A DNA stretch of 6,450 nucleotides from Bacteroidales bacterium. GTDB taxonomy: Bacteria > Bacteroidota > Bacteroidia > Bacteroidales > UBA932. The position numbers were made by a program, and so were the translations under genes. The DNA lies in the NCBI GenBank assembly GCA_021443605.1, contig JABUTQ010000214.1, forward strand, positions 1 through 6,450. The letters run 5' to 3'. How positions within the stretch are numbered: the first letter of the stretch is position 1; every line of letters starts with the position of its first letter. The notes beneath the pieces were generated by a model, which had not been told where the DNA came from, did no database searches, and was given only the letters and a program-made list of their open reading frames with translations. This document shows positions 6,304-6,450 of this stretch, piece by piece.

Positions 6304-6450
6304 TTATCTGAATGTTACTTTTACACCTAAATTCAATGTGATTGCAGACGGGTAAGTGCTGTTGTCAACGCCTTGGGTTGCCGTCATGCTTGTGGAGGTG
6401 CTGAAGTTTCCCTGAGGGTCGAAGCCGGGGTATCTTGTGAGAGTGAAGAG
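6304..6450 (-). CDS. SusC/RagA-family TonB-dependent transporter, C-terminal fragment
   Basis: Reading leftward from the right edge, 48 codons are open and end in TAA at 6304-6306. The peptide begins LFTLTRYPGFDPQGN and ends GVDNSTYPSAITLNLGVKVTFR. The motif Tyr-Pro-Gly-Phe-Asp-Pro, then Gly-Val-Asp-Asn-Ser-Thr-Tyr-Pro, and a last amphipathic strand ending in Phe-Arg are the classic C-terminus of SusC-type outer-membrane beta-barrels. These move ligands into the periplasm using TonB energy and form a complex with SusD, whose gene follows 4 bases later. The rest of the protein (usually about 1000 residues), including the carboxypeptidase-like domain and plug, lies outside the window. Confidence 0.93.
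   Translation of the reverse strand, partial: LFTLTRYPGFDPQGNFSTSTSMTATQGVDNSTYPSAITLNLGVKVTFR

Overview
The window looks like a chromosome fragment from a member of the Bacteroidales. The evidence is the C-terminus of a SusC-family TonB-dependent transporter directly followed by a SusD-family lipoprotein, Bacteroidetes-type lipoprotein signal peptides, a TAnnTTTG promoter element, and mostly weak or absent Shine-Dalgarno sequences. The genus cannot be fixed from what is visible. Coding density is high, no gap exceeds 300 bases, and I saw no tRNA, rRNA, CRISPR array or transposase.

Left part (1-1922, minus strand). A complete 556-residue nucleoside (uridine-type) kinase carries an N-terminal TGS-like plus threonyl-tRNA-synthetase-like second domain fused to a P-loop kinase. 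It is followed after 31 bases by the start of a secreted protein that runs off the left edge. That second gene has an unusually good Shine-Dalgarno sequence and is probably co-transcribed.

Middle (1923-3654). A short divergent promoter region separates the kinase from a plus-strand HerA/FtsK-like ATPase of the DUF853 (YjgR) family. The plus-strand -7 element overlaps a perfect 7-1-7 palindrome, and a weaker minus-strand -7 candidate lies only 15 bases away, so the two promoters may interfere with each other. The ATPase ends in a charged coiled coil and a Ser/Thr/Ala-rich tail.

Convergent junction (3655-3767). It holds one long imperfect inverted repeat (about 31-base arms, 11-base loop) with T-rich sequence outside both arms. 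It can serve as a bidirectional terminator, and its arms look like a dispersed REP/MITE-like repeat.

Right part (3768-6450, minus strand). This is a compact nutrient-uptake operon read right to left: susC-like (only the last 48 codons are visible), 4 bases, susD-like lipoprotein, 12 bases, then a DUF4465-like lipoprotein with a Ser-Asp-Glu tract after the lipid cysteine, which suggests surface display. The three would act together at the outer membrane, with SusC as the channel, SusD as the lid, and the DUF4465 protein as an accessory ligand-binding protein. No glycoside hydrolase or regulator is visible, so the ligand is unknown. Nothing in the window is clearly a new biological system. The points most worth following are the dead editing domain of the kinase, the ligand of the DUF4465 protein, the repeat and the overlapping divergent promoters.
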